Below are positions 36,728 to 45,025 of a DNA stretch of 64,000 nucleotides, one piece after another; the first letter of the stretch is position 1; each line of letters starts with the position of its first letter. This DNA is from Rhodoferax sp. (GTDB lineage Bacteria > Pseudomonadota > Gammaproteobacteria > Burkholderiales > Burkholderiaceae_C). The translations under genes were made by a program, and so were the position numbers. The notes below the pieces were generated by a model. The model did no database searches and was not told where the DNA came from. It saw only the letters and a program-made list of their open reading frames with translations. The stretch is from NCBI RefSeq assembly GCF_023700745.1, contig NZ_JAMPYG010000009.1:62001-126000 (forward strand). The letters run 5' to 3'.

Positions 36728-38353
36728 GTGCATTGCGCCGTCCACGACACCATTGCCGCCGTTTGGCGCATCGAGTCAGCGCACATCGTCGCTGCAGTGG
36801 CGCGGCGTGTGCGCGACCTCGGTGTGGCCGAAGAACTGGCGCAGGACACGCTGGTGGCCGCGCTGGAACACTGGCCCCGGGACGGCGTGCCGAATAACCC
36901 CGGTGCCTGGCTCATGACCACGGCGATCAACCGCGCACTCGATTGGCTGCGCCACCGCCAGATGGCCCACGCGCGGCTTGGCGACATTGCCAGCGACCTC
37001 GAAGCGATAGAGGCCCATGTGGTGCCCGACTTCACCGACGCGCTGGACACGGCCCGCGCGCACGCCGCCATTGGCGACGACCTGTTGCGCCTGATCTTCA
37101 CCGCCTGCCACCCGGTGCTCTCCAGCGACGCACGCGTGGCGCTCACGCTCAAGCTGCTTGGTGGCCTCACCACGCATGAAATCGCGCGCGCCTACCTGGT
37201 GCCAGAGGCCACCATTGCGCAGCGCATCGTGCGCGCCAAACGCGCTCTGGCCGACGCAAAAGTGCCTTTTGAGGTGCCACAGGGTGAGCAGCTGAACGCA
37301 CGCCTGGGCTCGGTGCTGGAAGTGGTCTACCTGGTTTTCAACGAAGGCTACACCGCCACCAGTGGTGCCGACTGGATGCGCCCCGAACTCTGCTTGGAGG
37401 CCCTGCGCCTGGGCCGCATATTGGCCGAACTGGTACCGCAGCAGGCCCAGGCGCATGGCCTGGTCGCGTTGATGGAATTGCAGGCTTCACGCACGCCGAC
37501 GCGCATCGACATGCAAGGCAACCCGGTGCTGCTCAACCAGCAGAACCGCGCGCGCTGGGATCACTTGTTGATCCGCCGGGGCATGGCCGCGCTGGCGCGC
37601 GCCCAAAGTTTGGGGCAAGCACCAAGCAGTTACCAGCTACAAGCCGCCATTGCCGCCTGCCATGCCCGCGCACCGACGGCGCAAGAGACCGACTGGGCGC
37701 ATATTGCCGCGCTTTACGCCCTGCTCATGCGTGTGGCCCCCTCACCGGTGGTTGAGCTCAACCGCGCGGTGGCCGTGTCCATGCACCAAGGTCCGGCGGC
37801 AGGTCTTGCCATTGTCGAAACCTTGCTGCAAGACAAGGCCTTTCAGCACTACCACCTGCTGCATGCGGTGCACGGTGATCTGCTGCAAAAACTGGGGCAC
37901 CGGAATGAAGCACGGGCAGCGCTGCGCCGGGCTGCGGCGCTGACGGGGAACGAGAAAGAGCGTGCCTTGCTGGTGCAGCGGGCACAGGAGCAGGACGGGT
38001 CAGTTGCGGCCATTGGGCAGCGCAACTGGCTTGCAAATCCTGTGCGGCGTGGTGATACTGCACCTTCTGTTCGAAAGGGCCCCATGGTGACTGTGGAATT
38101 TGCGGCCAGCCTGCGCCGCCATGTGGACTGTGCACCGCAAGACGTGGCGGCGGGCAGCCTGCGCGCGGTGCTTGAGGCGGCTCTGGCGGCGGCCCCCGAG
38201 TTGAGACATTACGTGTTGGATGACCAGGACAACATCCGCAAACATGTGGCTGTGTTTGTCAACAAGACCATGGTGCGGGACCGCCAGAACCTCACCCAAG
38301 CGCTGACCAGCGGCGACAGGGTGCTGGTGGTTCAGGCCCTGACTGGCGGCTAG
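36728..38353 (+). CDS. ECF42-like sigma factor fused in frame to a MoaD/ThiS-like domain
   Basis: A 541-residue open frame. Residues 1-420 are a sigma factor of the DGPF-associated ECF42 kind: region 2 (VAEELAQDTLVAALEHWPRD), region 4 (GGLTTHEIARAYLVPEATIA) and the long helical DUF6596-type tail (FNEGYTATSGADW). It usually ends near the segment KERALLVQRAQEQ. Here the frame continues through a short linker into MVTVEFAASLRRHVDC (residue 453 on), a ubiquitin-fold MoaD/ThiS domain ending in LVVQALTGG. An ATG at 38084 with AAAGGG upstream could also start the small protein alone. GTG start at 36728. The fusion is unusual and could be real or a lost stop codon. Confidence 0.85.
   Translation: MHCAVHDTIAAVWRIESAHIVAAVARRVRDLGVAEELAQDTLVAALEHWPRDGVPNNPGAWLMTTAINRALDWLRHRQMAHARLGDIASDLEAIEAHVVPDFTDALDTARAHAAIGDDLLRLIFTACHPVLSSDARVALTLKLLGGLTTHEIARAYLVPEATIAQRIVRAKRALADAKVPFEVPQGEQLNARLGSVLEVVYLVFNEGYTATSGADWMRPELCLEALRLGRILAELVPQQAQAHGLVALMELQASRTPTRIDMQGNPVLLNQQNRARWDHLLIRRGMAALARAQSLGQAPSSYQLQAAIAACHARAPTAQETDWAHIAALYALLMRVAPSPVVELNRAVAVSMHQGPAAGLAIVETLLQDKAFQHYHLLHAVHGDLLQKLGHRNEARAALRRAAALTGNEKERALLVQRAQEQDGSVAAIGQRNWLANPVRRGDTAPSVRKGPMVTVEFAASLRRHVDCAPQDVAAGSLRAVLEAALAAAPELRHYVLDDQDNIRKHVAVFVNKTMVRDRQNLTQALTSGDRVLVVQALTGG
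38084..38353 (+). other. Possible internal start: free MoaD/ThiS-like ubiquitin-fold protein
   Basis: Within the fused frame an ATG at 38084, preceded by GAAAGGG at about 8 bp, would yield an 89-residue MoaD/ThiS-family protein ending in Gly-Gly, the terminus used for adenylation and sulfur transfer. The next gene encodes a BNR-repeat protein that often accompanies such small proteins. Both products may be made. Confidence 0.55.
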
Positions 38354-38394
38354 CCTTTCATCAATCAAACAGCACAAACCCAAGGAGATCGAAC

Positions 38395-39492
38395 ATGCAA
38401 ACCTTACTCGTCGCCAGCCGAAAAGGCCTGTTTGTGGTCCGTGGTCAGGGCACGCTATGGGAGATCACCGGCCACCACTTTGCGGGCGACCCGGTGTCGC
38501 AGGTGATGGTGGACCCACGCAACGGCCACTGGTATGCCGCGCTGCGCCTGGGGCACTTTGGCGTGAAGCTGCGCAAAAGCTCCGACCAGGGTGCCAACTG
38601 GGCAGAGGTGACTTCGCCCGCTTTCCCACCCAAGCCGCAGATGGGCCCACTGGCCGCAGACACCACACCGTGGAATGTGGAAATGATCTGGAGCTTGGCC
38701 GCGGGCAGCACCGATCAGCCAGACACGTTGTGGGCGGGTTGTATGCCCGCGGGCTTGTTCAAGTCAGAAGACGCTGGCCAAAGTTGGGCGCTGAACACCG
38801 CGCTGTGGGAAAACCCCAAACGCCTTGACTGGCTTGGCGGGGGCAATGACTTTCCCGGCATGCACTCGGTGCTGGTGGACCCGCGCAATCCGGATCACAT
38901 CACAGTGGCCGTGTCCTGCGGTGGGGTCTGGCAAACCACAGACGGCGGCCAGTCATGGCTGTTGACTGCCGACGGCATGAAGGCCGACTACCTGCCCCCC
39001 GACATCGAACAAGACCCCAACGCCCAGGACCCGCACCGCATGGTGCAGTGTGCGGCGCAACCCGATGTGTTGTGGGTGCAGCACCACTGCGGGTTGTACC
39101 GCTCCACCACCGCCGGTCACTTCTGGGAGGGCATTCCCGCGCCCGCGCCATCGGGCTTTGGTTTTGCTGTGGCCTGTGATCCGCTGGACCCGCTGCGCGC
39201 CTGGTTTGTACCGGCGCAAGCCGACACGCACCGCTACGCTGTGGACGGCAAGATGGTGGTGAACCGCACCGATGACGGAGGCGCCACCTTCAAGACCTTT
39301 ACCCGGGGTCTGCCGCAGGCCCATGCCTACCACCTGGTCTACCGCCACTGCCTGGAGCTGGCACCTGACCGCAACACCCTGGCCATGTCGTCCACCACCG
39401 GCGGCCTGTGGATCAGCCCCGATGCAGGCGAGCAGTGGCATTGCGTCTCACGGGACCTGCCGCCAGTGGCAGCGCTGGACTGGTTGCCGTAA
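38395..39492 (+). CDS. BNR/WD40-like repeat protein (exo-sialidase-like propeller)
   Basis: A 365-residue beta-propeller with repeated Asp-box-like motifs: SDQGANWAEV, SEDAGQSWALNT, TTDGGQSWLL and SPDAGEQWHCV, each fitting SxDxGxxW. No signal peptide is visible, so it is probably cytoplasmic, unlike true sialidases, and the catalytic residues of glycoside hydrolases are not evident. A strong ribosome-binding site (AAGGAG) precedes the ATG. It directly follows the MoaD-like domain of the sigma-fusion gene. Its activity is unknown; a protein-interaction or ligand-binding propeller is a reasonable guess. Confidence 0.85.
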   Translation: MQTLLVASRKGLFVVRGQGTLWEITGHHFAGDPVSQVMVDPRNGHWYAALRLGHFGVKLRKSSDQGANWAEVTSPAFPPKPQMGPLAADTTPWNVEMIWSLAAGSTDQPDTLWAGCMPAGLFKSEDAGQSWALNTALWENPKRLDWLGGGNDFPGMHSVLVDPRNPDHITVAVSCGGVWQTTDGGQSWLLTADGMKADYLPPDIEQDPNAQDPHRMVQCAAQPDVLWVQHHCGLYRSTTAGHFWEGIPAPAPSGFGFAVACDPLDPLRAWFVPAQADTHRYAVDGKMVVNRTDDGGATFKTFTRGLPQAHAYHLVYRHCLELAPDRNTLAMSSTTGGLWISPDAGEQWHCVSRDLPPVAALDWLP

Positions 39493-39622
39493 GGCTGAAG
39501 CCAAGCACCGTGTGGCACCGCGCGCTGTCCCCATCGAGCACACGGTGAGTTGCGGCTAGTCGCGGCCCACAAAGCCCACCACGTCAGCCCTGCCACGTCC
39601 CAGGCACCAGGCGCGTTCGAGG

Positions 39623-40546
39623 TCAAAGTTCTGTCTGGCACACAAAGTCCAGCCCCGCGCACACCGCTGCCACCTGCGCGGCAATGCATTGTTCTGGTGT
39701 AGCGCGGGGGCTGTCGGGGTAGACCTCGGTGGTAGTGGTGAAGCGCGCGCCGGTGATGCCGGCACACAGACCCAGTTCCTTCATGGCGTAGTGGATGACG
39801 CCATGCGCCACCAGGGGTGAACTGATGATGCCGCCCGAGTCATCCGCCGGGGCAATGTGGGTGACGCGCGCCACCGCCTCGATCATGGCCTGCTGGAACG
39901 CAGGTTGGGGGTTGGCCACGTCGTCCACCAGGTAAAAGCCGTCGGGAATGGTGCAAGGCACAAAAGGCTTGCCATCGCGCGCGGCCACGGCGGGGCGGTA
40001 TTCCGACGCGTCGGTGTCGGTGGTTTCGTGCAGGTCGATGTGAGCCACAAACTGCCCGCGCAAAGGCGCCACCAGGCGCATCAAGGCTGCGCACTCCTGT
40101 ACCGGGCTGGCCTCAAAAAACGAGCGGTTGGGGTCGATGGCGTCAAAGTTCCAGCGCTGGATGTGTTCATACGCCCAAGGACTCACGCACGGTGCCACCA
40201 GCAGGTTCAACCTGCCTGCATAGGCGTGGGCATATTCAGCTGCAAAGCGCAGCGCGCCGTGCACGCCACTGGTTTCGTAGCCGTGCACACCGCCGGTGAC
40301 CAGAACGGTGGGCAGGTGCGGCTGCCAGTTTCGGCTGCGGATGGCCAGCAGGGGAAAACGTTCGTCCGCATAAGCCACCTCACCGTAGCTTGATACGTCA
40401 AAACGCTCGCCCAAGCGCTCCATGCTGCTGAGCACATCGTCGGCGTAGCTGCGCTGGCGCACCTGGCGCGCACGCCATTGGGCCAGCTCTGCCGCGCCCC
40501 AGGCAAGGCCAGCGGTACCAATAGAATAAAAATGTGAATCGCTCAT
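39623..40546 (-). CDS. M14-family zinc carboxypeptidase-like protein
   Basis: A 307-residue metallopeptidase of the M14 / succinylglutamate-desuccinylase-like group. Zinc ligands are visible as His and Glu in GGVHGYETSG and the third His in HIDLHETTDT. A later TTTEVYPDSP holds the candidate catalytic glutamate. No signal peptide is present. The start at 40546 (MSDSHFYSIG) was preferred to a long upstream extension of low similarity. The family trims C-terminal or amide-linked residues; the substrate is unknown. It is convergent with the BNR-protein gene and divergent from the small gene at 40681. Confidence 0.85.
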   Translation of the reverse strand: MSDSHFYSIGTAGLAWGAAELAQWRARQVRQRSYADDVLSSMERLGERFDVSSYGEVAYADERFPLLAIRSRNWQPHLPTVLVTGGVHGYETSGVHGALRFAAEYAHAYAGRLNLLVAPCVSPWAYEHIQRWNFDAIDPNRSFFEASPVQECAALMRLVAPLRGQFVAHIDLHETTDTDASEYRPAVAARDGKPFVPCTIPDGFYLVDDVANPQPAFQQAMIEAVARVTHIAPADDSGGIISSPLVAHGVIHYAMKELGLCAGITGARFTTTTEVYPDSPRATPEQCIAAQVAAVCAGLDFVCQTEL

Positions 40547-40680
40547 AGGATGTTTGCCGGGTTGAATGAGGTTTGAAAGTAACAGGATGATTATCCAGGT
40601 GGCGCAAGCTGGCCGGGCTACACTGACCACCCGACGCTGTAAGCAGCCATATCTGGCTGCCAGCCCCAACAGCCAAGCCC

Positions 40681-40953
40681 ATGCATACCCAGGACATTCT
40701 CCATTTCAAAGACCCGGCGCCTGTCCTCACCCTCACCTGCGTCAACGCCAACGTGTACAGCGTGCACCTGGCCGATGGAAGCCACGTTGGCAATCTCAAG
40801 CAGATTGGCGCGTTCTGGAAATTCAAGGCGGTGGGCTATGACGCAACCGGTGGCGTGGAACCCGGTGGCGGACCGTTCACGCATCGGCACAACACGGTGC
40901 TGTCAACACCCGATGTACTGGAGCTCAATGCCAGGCTTTGCCATAGCAATTGA
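40681..40953 (+). CDS. Small conserved-looking hypothetical protein
   Basis: A 90-residue soluble protein that I cannot assign. It has a compact beta-rich look (LTLTCVNANVYSVHLADGSH, then GAFWKFKAVGYD) and a glycine/histidine stretch (EPGGGPFTHRHNT) that might bind metal. There is no signal peptide or membrane segment. Codon use matches its neighbours, supporting a real gene. It is divergent from the M14 peptidase gene and lies 64 bp ahead of nsrR on the same strand; a link to nitric oxide response is possible only by position. Confidence 0.65.
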   Translation: MHTQDILHFKDPAPVLTLTCVNANVYSVHLADGSHVGNLKQIGAFWKFKAVGYDATGGVEPGGGPFTHRHNTVLSTPDVLELNARLCHSN

Positions 40954-41017
40954 CCTGCCACGGCTTGTTGCCCTGGCTTTGTGAGTAACATCAAGCGCTT
41001 ACAAAAAGTTTCAATTT

Positions 41018-41509
41018 ATGCGACTCACCCAACGGACCGATTACACCTTGCGTGTGCTGATGTACTGCGCTGCCTGCGAGGGGCGTGCCAAACTGCCCAC
41101 GGTCAGCGAGATTGCCGAAGCGCATGGTATTTCCCGCAGCCATTTGATGAAAATCGTGATGGACCTGGCCAGCCTTGGCTGGCTGGAAACCACACGTGGT
41201 CGCGGCGGTGGACTGCGTTTGCTGAAGGCGCCTGGCAGCCTGAGCCTGGGTGAGATCGTGCGCCAGACCGAATCCGACATGGACATGGTCGAGTGTTTTG
41301 ACAAACACCTCAACACCTGTCGGCTCGATGGGTTTTGCCGACTCAAGGGCATCGTGAAAAAGGCATCACGCGGCTTTATCGAAGCACTCAACGCCTATAC
41401 CGTGGCTGACTTGCTGGAGCCGACATCGGCGGCCCGGACCTTTAAAGGGCAATTGCCTCACCTGATCCCTTTGAAAAAGCTCCAAAAAGAGGCCGTCCCC
41501 CTGCCCTAA
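41018..41509 (+). CDS. nsrR: Nitric-oxide-sensing Rrf2 repressor NsrR
   Basis: A 163-residue Rrf2-family regulator. The winged helix-turn-helix reads PTVSEIAEAHGISRSHLMKI, with the wing GWLETTRGRGGGLRL. The three cysteines that bind the NO-sensitive iron-sulfur cluster are in MVECFDKHLNTCRLDGFCRL, with NsrR spacing rather than that of IscR. Nitrosylation of the cluster releases DNA, derepressing NO-detoxifying and denitrification genes. It lies convergent to apbE of the nos cluster, overlapping by 4 bp, and candidate operators are seen at 42979-43001 and 52224-52246. Confidence 0.92.
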   Translation: MRLTQRTDYTLRVLMYCAACEGRAKLPTVSEIAEAHGISRSHLMKIVMDLASLGWLETTRGRGGGLRLLKAPGSLSLGEIVRQTESDMDMVECFDKHLNTCRLDGFCRLKGIVKKASRGFIEALNAYTVADLLEPTSAARTFKGQLPHLIPLKKLQKEAVPLP

Positions 41510-42519
41510 GCTGACAGTTTCAACTGCTCGCGCATGCCCGCAGACATCCAGGTTCGGGCCTGCGCATCGACCATCAGGGACTCGACACCTGGCAGCCCGG
41601 AAAGCAAACGCTGGCCCCTGGCGGCACCCATCAGCATGGCCGTGGCACCCCAGCCGTTGACTGCTTGTGGGGTGCGCGCCAGCATCGCCACCCCGCGGAC
41701 GCCCTGCGTGGGAAGACCGGTGTGGGGATCGAGGATATGGTGATAGCGTTTGCCTTCGTAGATGAACGCACGCTCGTAATCACCGGAAGAAGCCACCACA
41801 CCATCACTGAGTTCCAACGTGCCCAGCAGCCGCTCCGGCGCACGCGGGTCGCGCAGACCAATGCGCCAGTCGCGCCCCAGCAGTTGCCCCGTAACCAGCA
41901 CGTCGCCACCGCCATTGAGCATGGCGCCGTCCAGACCATGGGCCTGCAGCACCCGCATGCCGGCCTGCAGAATAGGCAGCTTCGCCACGCCGCCAAGGTC
42001 AACCTTGACGCCGGGTCGCTGCAAACGGGCCTGGCGTTTGACGGGATCAAGCACCAGGTAGCGATGGTTGACCATTGAACGTTCGTGCCGCAATTGGGCG
42101 GCGCTGGGCAGCCGGGGGTTGGCAGGGTCAAAAGACCAGCCCTGGTAGCCGCCTACCGTGATGTCAAAGGCCCCGTTGCTGCGTTGTGACAAATCCAGGC
42201 CGCGCCGGAGCACCGCCAGGGTTTCTGGCGAGACGTCGACCGCCGCCAGGCCGGCGCTTCGGTTCAAGGCCGAAATTTCGCTGTCAGGGCGGTAGCGGCT
42301 CATCAGACGCTCCAACCGGGCCATTTCAGCAAAGGCCTGCGCCGTTGCCTGGCTTGCCTGGCTGCCCTGGGCCACGATGTCGACTCTTGTGCCAAGCAAG
42401 TCGCGCGACGCACGTTGTACATGCGGGCTGGCCAGCGCCGGACGAACAAACATGCCGGTCGCCAGCAGACCGAGTCCGGTCAGGCAGCGACGGCGGCCAG
42501 GCAAGGAAGGCGTCATCAT
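41506..42519 (-). CDS. nosX: FAD:protein FMN transferase (ApbE/NosX type)
   Basis: A 337-residue periplasmic flavin transferase that attaches FMN to a threonine of partner proteins; in nos clusters its target is the FMN domain of NosR. The N-terminus has a twin-arginine-like signal (PGRRRCLTGLGLLATGMF) ending near ALASP. The catalytic core is visible in LMSRYRPDSEISALNR, KVDLGGVAK and DGAMLNGGGDVLVTG, with the DPHTGLPTQGV loop later. It is the last gene of the cytochrome c-apbE pair, 8 bp downstream of the cytochrome gene and convergent with nsrR. The symbol rests on the nos context. Confidence 0.88.
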   Translation of the reverse strand: MMTPSLPGRRRCLTGLGLLATGMFVRPALASPHVQRASRDLLGTRVDIVAQGSQASQATAQAFAEMARLERLMSRYRPDSEISALNRSAGLAAVDVSPETLAVLRRGLDLSQRSNGAFDITVGGYQGWSFDPANPRLPSAAQLRHERSMVNHRYLVLDPVKRQARLQRPGVKVDLGGVAKLPILQAGMRVLQAHGLDGAMLNGGGDVLVTGQLLGRDWRIGLRDPRAPERLLGTLELSDGVVASSGDYERAFIYEGKRYHHILDPHTGLPTQGVRGVAMLARTPQAVNGWGATAMLMGAARGQRLLSGLPGVESLMVDAQARTWMSAGMREQLKLSA

Positions 42520-42527
42520 GGCAAGGC

Positions 42528-42923
42528 TCAGCGTGACAAGGACACCATGTGATCAACCGCGGCCTTGACTTCGTCCACGGTCAGGTTGGCACCACCACCC
42601 TTGGCCGGCATCATGCCCTTGGCACCGGTGAAGCCCTCGATCGCGTGCTTGTAGAGCACATCATTGCCCTGGGCAATGCGCGGGCCCCAGTCGGCCTTGT
42701 CACCCGGCTTGGGCGCGCCGGCCACGTTGGCAGCATGGCACAGTGAGCAGACGCTGCCATAGACTTTCTTGCCAACCACATTTTCTGCCACTTGAGCCGG
42801 TGCTGCGACGGGGGCGGCAACTGGCGCTGCTGGCGCGGCAACCGGGGCGCTGGCTTCTTTTTCGCCACAGGCTGCGAGCGTGGCCGCAAAACCGAGGGCC
42901 AGGAGGAGTTTGGTGTATTTCAT
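42528..42923 (-). CDS. Lipoprotein cytochrome c5-like protein
   Basis: A 131-residue c-type cytochrome with one haem site. The signal peptide ends in a lipobox (GFAATLAAC), followed by an Ala/Pro-rich spacer of about 30 residues, so the haem domain is tethered to a membrane. The haem-binding motif is CSLCH (VYGSVCSLCHAANVAG), and GMMPAKGGGANL provides the distal methionine. The closing helix DEVKAAVDHMVSLS is typical of cytochrome c5. It is an obvious candidate electron donor to NosZ or NosR. A promoter and NsrR-like site lie upstream; the ATG at 42923 follows an AGGA. Confidence 0.9.
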   Translation of the reverse strand: MKYTKLLLALGFAATLAACGEKEASAPVAAPAAPVAAPVAAPAQVAENVVGKKVYGSVCSLCHAANVAGAPKPGDKADWGPRIAQGNDVLYKHAIEGFTGAKGMMPAKGGGANLTVDEVKAAVDHMVSLSR

Positions 42924-42978
42924 GGGTTTTCCTGTCAAGAACAAAGTGAGGTTAAGGTAAAAATCTGATTGTGATTTT

Positions 42979-43008
42979 AATATACAAAATAAATGAATCT
43001 TTGATCAA
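42979..43008 (-). promoter_or_regulatory. Candidate promoter with overlapping NsrR-like operator upstream of the cytochrome gene
   Basis: On the minus strand TTGATC (43003-43008) and TATATT (42979-42984) are 18 bp apart, a fair sigma-70-type pair. A 23-bp near-palindrome at 42979-43001 overlaps the spacer and -10 element; its first half AAGATTCATTT matches the NsrR half-site AAGATGCATTT at 10 of 11 positions, the second half at 6 of 11. A repressor bound here would block the promoter. Confidence 0.55.
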
Positions 43009-43038
43009 TTTATTCAAAATCGAACAGCCAATGCATAG

Positions 43039-43647
43039 TCAGCCGTCGGGATGGGCGTGCGGCGCCAGCTTTTGCAATCCCGGCGGAAGGGATTGGCGCA
43101 ATGCCACCGCCGACGTCAATGCGCCGCCACGCAGCTTCACTAGTGCCAGGGCGTTGGCCTCGGAGGCATACGCGGGCAAATTACCGGCCCGCATCGGCCC
43201 CGGCAAAGTGGAGCCGTGGACATAAATCGCCTGGTCGGCACCGAGCCAATCGCCTGTGGCCTGGTCGCTCACATACAGCGCCACAATGTCCGCTGCCGCG
43301 CGCCCCGGCGTGTAACGTTCAACACGCTGCAAATAATGGAACAGGCTCAGTGGCGAGTCCAGGTACTGCACGGCGCCGTCAGAAAAGATCACCTGCGCTG
43401 CCCAGCGCCGATTGCGGGCCGGAAACATGCCGCAGACCGGGCAACGTGCCTCGGCCGGTACCTCACGGGCCGCCGTTGGCGCCACGCCGGAAGCCGGGTC
43501 GTAGGCAAAGGTGGGGGCGACGATGCAGACATCGTCGATGGCTTCATCGGCGCGCGCTGCATTCGGGCGCCATGCCAGCCAGCCCACGCTGGCCGTGGCC
43601 GCGAGTCCACCCAAAGTGGTCACCAGGATCAGATGACGGCGGCGCAT
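43039..43647 (-). CDS. NosL-like copper-chaperone-family protein (second copy)
   Basis: A 202-residue protein with an N-terminal signal or anchor (RRRHLILVTTLGGLAATASV) and a NosL domain. The key motif is RCPVCGMFPARNRRWAAQVI, followed by SDGAVQYLDSPLSLFHYL, i.e. the CxxCGM form. NosL binds Cu(I) and helps load the copper centres of NosZ. This copy is not an obvious lipoprotein, unlike the neighbour at 43650. It begins 2 bp after that gene's stop. A 115-bp AT-rich gap with the cytochrome promoter follows it. Start ATG at 43647. Confidence 0.85.
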   Translation of the reverse strand: MRRRHLILVTTLGGLAATASVGWLAWRPNAARADEAIDDVCIVAPTFAYDPASGVAPTAAREVPAEARCPVCGMFPARNRRWAAQVIFSDGAVQYLDSPLSLFHYLQRVERYTPGRAAADIVALYVSDQATGDWLGADQAIYVHGSTLPGPMRAGNLPAYASEANALALVKLRGGALTSAVALRQSLPPGLQKLAPHAHPDG

Positions 43648-43649
43648 GC

Positions 43650-44201
43650 TCACATCCGGGTGTCGTGCAAAGCGCCGCCGCTCAGGTCCACCATCTCGGG
43701 CTTGATGTCGGCAAAGCGCAGCAAGCGCCCGCCATAGGTCTGGACAAAGCTCTGCGCTGCGGTTTCTTCTGCAAAACTGGCCGCGGTAGGGCCCATGGAG
43801 CCGTGGCGTTTGCTGCCAAGCACAAACCAGGCGTTGCGGGCCACGATCCACTGCCCCTGCGGGCGGTCCCAGTCGGCCTTGCCCATGTCTTGCACATAGG
43901 CCGCGCGTACGGCACGCACCTGTTCCGGTGCGAGCAGCATCGACAGCAGTTCCACCGTGTCACAAAACCAGTGAACCTGCTTGTCATCTGCATACTGGAT
44001 CTGACCTTTGGGGCCAGGGAAATCTGCCAGCAACATGCCATCCAGCGAGCAACTGGCCATGTGGTCCATGTCGGTGGGTGGCTGGTCGCCTGAAGCGGCC
44101 GGGTCATTGGGCTTGCAGCCCACCAGGCTGAGCGCAGCGAGGCCGGCACAGCCGCACAGCAGGCGGCGCCGATTGAGCGTGAAATGGGTCAACAGTGTCA
44201 T
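43650..44201 (-). CDS. nosL: NosL copper chaperone lipoprotein
   Basis: A 183-residue outer-membrane-type lipoprotein. The signal peptide has arginines (LNRRRLLCGCAGLAALSLVG) ahead of a cysteine in the lipobox LSLVGC. The NosL domain is recognised by CSLDGMLLADFPGPKGQI and VHWFCDTVELLSMLL, and the end segment TYGGRLLRFADIKPEM is typical. It delivers copper for maturation of the NosZ CuZ site. Its ATG overlaps the nosY stop (ATGA). The pair with the CxxCGM-type copy next to it is unusual. Confidence 0.9.
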   Translation of the reverse strand: MTLLTHFTLNRRRLLCGCAGLAALSLVGCKPNDPAASGDQPPTDMDHMASCSLDGMLLADFPGPKGQIQYADDKQVHWFCDTVELLSMLLAPEQVRAVRAAYVQDMGKADWDRPQGQWIVARNAWFVLGSKRHGSMGPTAASFAEETAAQSFVQTYGGRLLRFADIKPEMVDLSGGALHDTRM

Positions 44202-45025
44202 GGTCGGAACCTCCAGGAAGCAAGGGCAAGCGGCCCGACAATCCAGACCAGCATGGCCCCGCCCATCAACCAGGTTTGGCCCAGTGCGGGTGGCACGATG
44301 CTGGCCAGGCCGTAAAGCCTGCGCACGTCGTCGAGCGAAAAAACGTTAAGAATGCGAAAGATGTCGGCTGGATTGAGCAGCAGCAGGTAGGCAAACGCAT
44401 CGCCGCCCAGTTCGCCTGCGCTGTAGACGAGCAGGCCGAGCAGCAGCAGGTCGAACACCAGCACCAGCGCAAACCAGAGCGCAATGGCCAGCCCGGAAGC
44501 CCGGGTGCGGTCACGCGCCAGCACCGACAGCAGCATGGCCAGGCTCAGGAACGCCAGGCCCAGCAAGACCGAACTCACGACAAAACCGAGGTAGTGGTAC
44601 AGGCCGGCAAAACTGAAGCGCTGGAACAACAACAGTGCGACCAAGGCAAAACCCGCCACGGTCGAAAGTGTCAAGGCGCCGGCCAAACCGAGGAATTTGC
44701 CCAGCAACAGTTCGAGCCGGGTGATTGGCAGCGCCAGCAGCAAATCCAGCGAACCGCGCTCGCGTTCACCCACGATGGCGTCAAAGCCCAGCAGCAGCGC
44801 AATCAGGGGGATCAGGTAGATCACCAGGCTGACCAGGCTGGCGATGGTCAGCTCGATCGAGCGTGGCCCAATTTGCCCTTGCACTGCGGCACCAAAATAG
44901 GTGATCAACAGCGAAAACACCGTAAACACCAGGGCCACCGCGAGCACCCAGCGGTTACGAAAACGGTCGCGGAATTCCTTGCCGGCCAGTGACAGCACCT
45001 GGCGCAGTTGCAGTGTGGCGTTCAT
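44198..45025 (-). CDS. nosY: ABC permease NosY
   Basis: A 275-residue inner-membrane permease with six hydrophobic helices, working with the NosF ATPase and periplasmic NosD in maturation of the sulfur-bridged CuZ cluster of nitrous oxide reductase. The start LSLAGKEFRDRFRNRWVLAV and the coupling region GERERGSLDLLLALPITRLE are characteristic of ABC-2 type permeases of this kind. It overlaps nosF and nosL by 4 bp on either side. Length and position within nosDFYL are standard. Confidence 0.93.
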   Translation of the reverse strand: MNATLQLRQVLSLAGKEFRDRFRNRWVLAVALVFTVFSLLITYFGAAVQGQIGPRSIELTIASLVSLVIYLIPLIALLLGFDAIVGERERGSLDLLLALPITRLELLLGKFLGLAGALTLSTVAGFALVALLLFQRFSFAGLYHYLGFVVSSVLLGLAFLSLAMLLSVLARDRTRASGLAIALWFALVLVFDLLLLGLLVYSAGELGGDAFAYLLLLNPADIFRILNVFSLDDVRRLYGLASIVPPALGQTWLMGGAMLVWIVGPLALASWRFRP

